Positions 60,249 to 64,000 of a stretch of 64,000 bases of DNA are shown piece by piece. A program made the translations under genes and the position numbers. The DNA is from Paulinella micropora (Eukaryota > Cercozoa > Imbricatea > Euglyphida): the NCBI GenBank assembly GCA_009731375.1, contig BJOX01000221.1, positions 680,540-744,539 of the forward strand. The letters run 5' to 3'. The notes beneath the pieces are model-generated. The model had not been told where the DNA came from. It ran no database searches and worked only from the letters and a program-made list of their open reading frames with translations. Positions within the stretch are counted from its first letter, which is position 1, and each line of letters starts with the position of its first letter.

Positions 60249-62542
60249 ATGTCCCGGCCGCCGGCAGCGGCCGAGAGCCAGCCTCCCCCGCCGGGCGGCC
60301 CGGCCCCCCCCGGCGCCCCGGGGGAAGCGGAAGAGGGTGTGTCGTGGTGGGTCCCAGCCCCGCGCCAGCCCGCCCCCGGCCGCCTGCTCTGGCTGGTGCC
60401 GCGGCGGGGCCGCCGGGCGGCGAAGGGCGAGTCGTGCTGTCGCTGACCGGGCCCGGCCAAGACCAGCGGGCCTGGCTCAGCGACGTGGCGGACCCCGTGC
60501 ACCAGGGCCTGGTGAGCTTTTCGCTGCACCCCGCCGGCTTCGTCCGGGGGCGCTCCGCCGGCGTCTGGCTGTACGATTACGACCGGGGCGAGGTGCTGCC
60601 CCTGGTCGACGAGGCCAAGCTGTGGCAGAAGCTGCCGCCCTCCGTCGTGCCGCGCACCCCCCGCAAGCGGGCGCGCGCGCTGCGCCGCCTGGGCCACGCC
60701 GCCTCCGCGCCCAAGGCGGCGCCGGCGCTCGCGCGGGCGCTGGCCGCCTGGCCGGGCTGGTGGGCGCTGCGCTTTCTGCTGGAGGACGGCCGCTGGGCCC
60801 CCTTCCTGTTCTTATTCGGGCCCCGCGCCGAGCGGCTGTGGCACAGCCGGCGGCGGGCCAGGCGCCGCTGGCTCGCGGCGTGGCTGGACTCGCCGCCGGG
60901 GGGCACGGACCCGCGCTACTTCTTCGACGGGGACCTGCTGCTGCCGGGCGCACTGGACGGCCCGGCGCTGACCCCGGCCCACTTCCAGCGCCTGGGCCGG
61001 CTGCTCCGGGCCCGCCTGGCGGCGGGGCTCGGGCCCGCGGGCCGGCGCCTCGTGCTCGTCCACTACTGGCTGCGCCTGACCCTCGCCGTGCGCAAGAGCT
61101 CGTGCTTCCAACTCACGGCCTGCCCACCCTCTGCCCAGGCGCTGGTGGGCGAGCTGTTGCCGAACCTCGACCGCCGCTCGGAACACGGCCGCCACCTCTT
61201 CCCCGGCTTCTCCGACCTGCTGCGGCAGTTGTTACTGCCGGACGGTTCGCTGTGGTGCGAGGACTGGTGCGAGCCCGCCGGCGAGCACGCGTACGCGCTC
61301 AAGCCGCACGTCACGCCGGCCGTGCTGGCGCCCGTGCTCAGTGACCTCTGGGGGCTCGGCGCGGGGGGCTCCGGGGGCGGCTGCGCCCGCTGCGCCGGCG
61401 CCGAGCCACCCCCGCCCAAGCGCCGCCGCCGCCGCGCGGGTGGCTCGGCGCCCACGGAGCCCGCGTGGCTGCACCCCCACCCCGGCCTCTGGGTGCCCCA
61501 GGACCTGTGGCGCCAGGAGCAGGCCCTCGCGGGCCGCCTGCGGGACCTGGCCACGTCGGGCTGCGGCCACCTGCTGGCCAGGCTCCGGGCCCGCGGGCCG
61601 GGGGCCGACGCCTTCGTGCCCAGCGAGGAACAGCGCCGCGCCGCCGAGGTGTGCCTGCGCTCGCGCCTCGGCGTCCTCGTCGGGGCCGCCGGCACGGGCA
61701 AGACCTCGCTGGCGGGCTGGCTCCGCTGCCTGGGCGTGCCGCTCTTGTTCGTGGCCGTGACGTGCCAGGCCGTCGCCGCCGCCCGGCGGGCCTGGGCCGG
61801 GGCCCCCGGCCGGCCGCCCGTCGGGGACCCCGCCGGAAAACCCGCCGAGCCCGGCCCCGCCGAGCCCGGCCCGGCCGGGGACGCGGCCGGGGAGCCCGCC
61901 TGCCGCCAGTGCCGCGGCCCCCCGCCGCCGGCCGAGGGCTGGGGCTCGTACGTCACGGCCGGCTTCTACACGTCCGCCCTGCTAGAGGCGTACGCGGCGC
62001 TGCCGCCGAGGCCCGCCTGGCCGACGCCCGCCCTCGTGGTCGTCGACGAGCTGTCCTTGTTCAGTCCGGCGGCCCTGCTCCGCCTCCTGGACGTGCTGGC
62101 CGGGCTCGCCCCCTCGGTGGCGGGCCTGCTCCTGCTCGGGGACAGCGCGCAGCTGCCGTCCATGGGGCAGGGCTGCGTGCTGGCGCTGGCCCAACGCCTG
62201 TTCCCCGCCTGCTGCGCGTGCCTGGACACCGTCAGGCGCGGCGAGGCCGGCGCCGGCGGCCTCACGCAGGTGCAGCGCCTGGCGCGGACGCTGCGCCCGG
62301 GGGCCGACCCCCGCAGCGTCGCGGAAGTGCGCGCCTGGCCCGACGCGGTCCTGGCCCGCTACTTCCGCCTGCACGTAGGCCCCGACGAGCTGCGCGAGTT
62401 AGCCCTCGGCTGGTTCCGGCAGTACGAGCCCCCCGGGGGGGTGACCCGCGGGGCCGTGCGCGGGGGGCTGCGCTGCCCGAGCTACCAGCTCGCGACCGTG
62501 CGGGCACAGGAAAGGCAACTGCTCAACGAGTGGCTGGAGTAA
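60249..62542 (+). CDS. SF1B (RecD/Pif1-like) helicase with long N-terminal extension, truncated
   Basis: Walker A GAAGTGKTS lies at 61682-61708, the DE of motif II (VVVDELS) at 62045-62050 and motif III (GDSAQLP) near 62138. A motif-IV-like LATVRAQERQLLNEWL ends just before TAA at 62540. Motifs V and VI, needed for DNA-dependent ATP hydrolysis, are absent, and copia-derived sequence starts right after, so the C-terminus has been lost. About 480 residues precede motif I and match no domain I know; a basic run (PPPPKRRRRRAGG) could be a nuclear signal. The start is uncertain: ATG at 60249 opens MSRPPAAAESQPPPPGGPAP in another frame that joins the helicase frame near 60400-60420, so I infer one frameshift. 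Such helicases act in replication and repair. Confidence 0.7.
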
Positions 62543-62544
62543 TC

Positions 62545-64000
62545 TCCCTGAGCTTATTCCCCCTACTCCGTCTTCACGGGATATAGGGAGCATGAATCAG
62601 GTGGAGAAAGGTGTCAAGGTTGTGGGAAAGAGGGGAGAAAACCCAAACTTAAAGTCATTTTGTCTGGGAAAATCGTCCAGATCCCGGCACAGGCTTTCGG
62701 GGAAGAGTGGGCTAAATCCACTTATGGAGGTAAGTGGGATTCTACTTTACGGAAGGGAGTTACTCTTGCCCCGACTGCCCCGGTTGTCAGGAGAAATAAA
62801 CGATTCCCAGCCCACAACGTTAAGTTTGATGATGGCGTAACGGAGAAAATAATAGATTCTGAGATCATAAAGTACGAGATTTCAGGGGGAGCAGCCCCCC
62901 CTTCTCTTGTACGGCAGGCTAGTATCGAACCGGCACGCCACGACCCCAACATAACCAGTGGATTCGGCCATGCCGAGGGGGAGAGTTAGGATAGCTGCGG
63001 AAAAGGACAAACATCCCCCGGGATGGAGATCTCATGAGCAAGGAAACATTTCTCAGGAGAACGTAATCCACGGGAGAACCAGAAATAAACATATCTCTGT
63101 CTGTGCGAAAGAAGAGAGAATCAATTATTGTCTGGTCACCGAGCAAATTCCGGAATTTCCCGTAGTGCAGAAGCCGAAAGATAGGAGACAAGCGAGAGAG
63201 ACAGAAGTCAGACAGCAAGAGGAGCTCAAAGCATTTGAATGGAGAGAAGAGAGCGAGGCAAGAAGGTCAGGCACTCCCATTATCCCTCTAAAATGGATAG
63301 ACACTGTTAAGCAACAGGGAACGAGCGACGAATATCATAAAGCTAGAATCACCCGTAGGGGGGATCTCCTGAAAGCGGGCTTGCAATATGATCCCAAACG
63401 CACATACTCACCTACCGCTCATCATCACACTATCCTTCTTATCATTGCTTATGCTGCCTGCTTCGTAATAGACTTGTGGCTAATTGACTTCACCACCGCA
63501 TACTTACATGCCAAAATGCCTTATGACATCTATGTCAAACCCCCCCCCCCCCCCCCCCCCGGGTTTTGAAAGAGAAGGTATTGTTTGGCTCCTCCGGAAG
63601 GCCCTCTGTGGTCATCCTGAAGCGGGGAGATTATGGTGTGATTTAATGGTAAGGGAGTTAGTCAGAAAGCAAGCTTTTATTACTTTCTCCCTTGACCGGG
63701 CTTCTTTTATCAAACATGCCAAGGACCCCATAAGTACGCAGTTCCTCTCTTTTCATGTAGATGATGGACTGCATGCTGCTGATGAAGCCAAACACATAAG
63801 TCTTGTAGAGAGCATGAAGAAGCACGGGTTCAGGTGCAAAAACTTAGGGAAGGCCACAGAATTCAAAAACATCCAGATTGTCCAATCTGAAAAAGGGATT
63901 TTACTGCATCAACGAAAATATGAACTTCTCATTTTAGCTGAGTTAGATTATATGAAGGAGGTGCCTGCTAAAACCCCCTTCACCTCAGAAAACCCTGCCC
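62545..64000 (+). mobile_element. Ty1/copia retrotransposon pol fragment
   Basis: Three frames in succession carry copia-like pol sequence. 62660-62989 has no clear domain. 62958-63569 leads into the reverse transcriptase: IPLKWIDTVKQQGTSDEYHK, then HKARITRRG, TYSPTAHHHTILL, DFTTAYLHAKMPYDIYVKPP. From 63562 the third frame runs to the window end with ALCGHPEAGRLWCDLM and the catalytic FHVDDGL (63751-63771; usual YVDD). The last switch falls in a C20 run (63541-63560). The reverse transcriptase makes cDNA from element RNA. Gag, protease and integrase are missing at the left end, where the truncated helicase begins, and no LTR is seen. The frame switches suggest decay. Confidence 0.8.

Overview
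The window reads as a draft-assembly piece of a microbial eukaryote genome. It has spliceosomal GT-AG introns, Ty1/copia-type retroelement pieces, an extreme load of microsatellites (roughly half of the bases) and about 14 assembly gaps of N. I cannot name the species. A 7TM-RGS signalling gene and copia elements occur in several protist groups, so they do not settle it. Nothing in the window is prokaryotic in layout.

Region 1 (about 0.7-10.7 kb, + strand) holds one multi-exon gene of unknown function. Its small exons sit among (TTG)n, (CT)n, (CATA)n, (GATAGT)n and (GAT)n tracts, and several exons have been copied in tandem together with their flanking microsatellites. Region 2 (10.7-15.2 kb) is intergenic. 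It has a dispersed repeat, two small inverted-repeat elements (a TTAA-flanked one lies just before, inside gene 1) and a copia Gag-like fragment. Region 3 (15.2-26.9 kb, - strand) is a 13-exon gene that I could reassemble with every splice phase matching. It encodes an 874-residue seven-transmembrane protein fused to an RGS domain and a long Ser/Pro-rich tail. Its introns are mostly (GATA)n microsatellite.

Region 4 (26.9-39.6 kb) is nearly all microsatellite and higher-order microsatellite repeats. It also holds a copia protease fragment and short repeat families that end in (TTA)n tails. No host gene is supported there.

Region 5 (about 39.7-62.5 kb) differs sharply: most of it is very GC-rich, compact and intronless, with genes on both strands. 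It contains two related secreted, probably GPI-anchored glycoproteins (one broken), a very large secreted EGF/Ser-Thr-Pro-rich glycoprotein, a protein-kinase-fold protein lacking the HRD aspartate, a Cys-rich protein, a double-MYND zinc protein and an SF1B helicase cut off after motif IV. The kinase and Cys-rich genes lie between two roughly 1.3-1.55 kb palindromic units that are inverted relative to each other. Each unit has arms ending in arrays of a 31-bp repeat and an AT-rich core. The composition, gene set and inverted repeats suggest an endogenised large DNA virus or a comparable giant mobile element, but no capsid, packaging or polymerase gene is visible in this window, so the assignment is an inference. 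Several frameshifts fall in homopolymer runs, so either decay or sequencing error is possible. Region 6 (62.5-64 kb) is a copia pol fragment abutting the truncated helicase.
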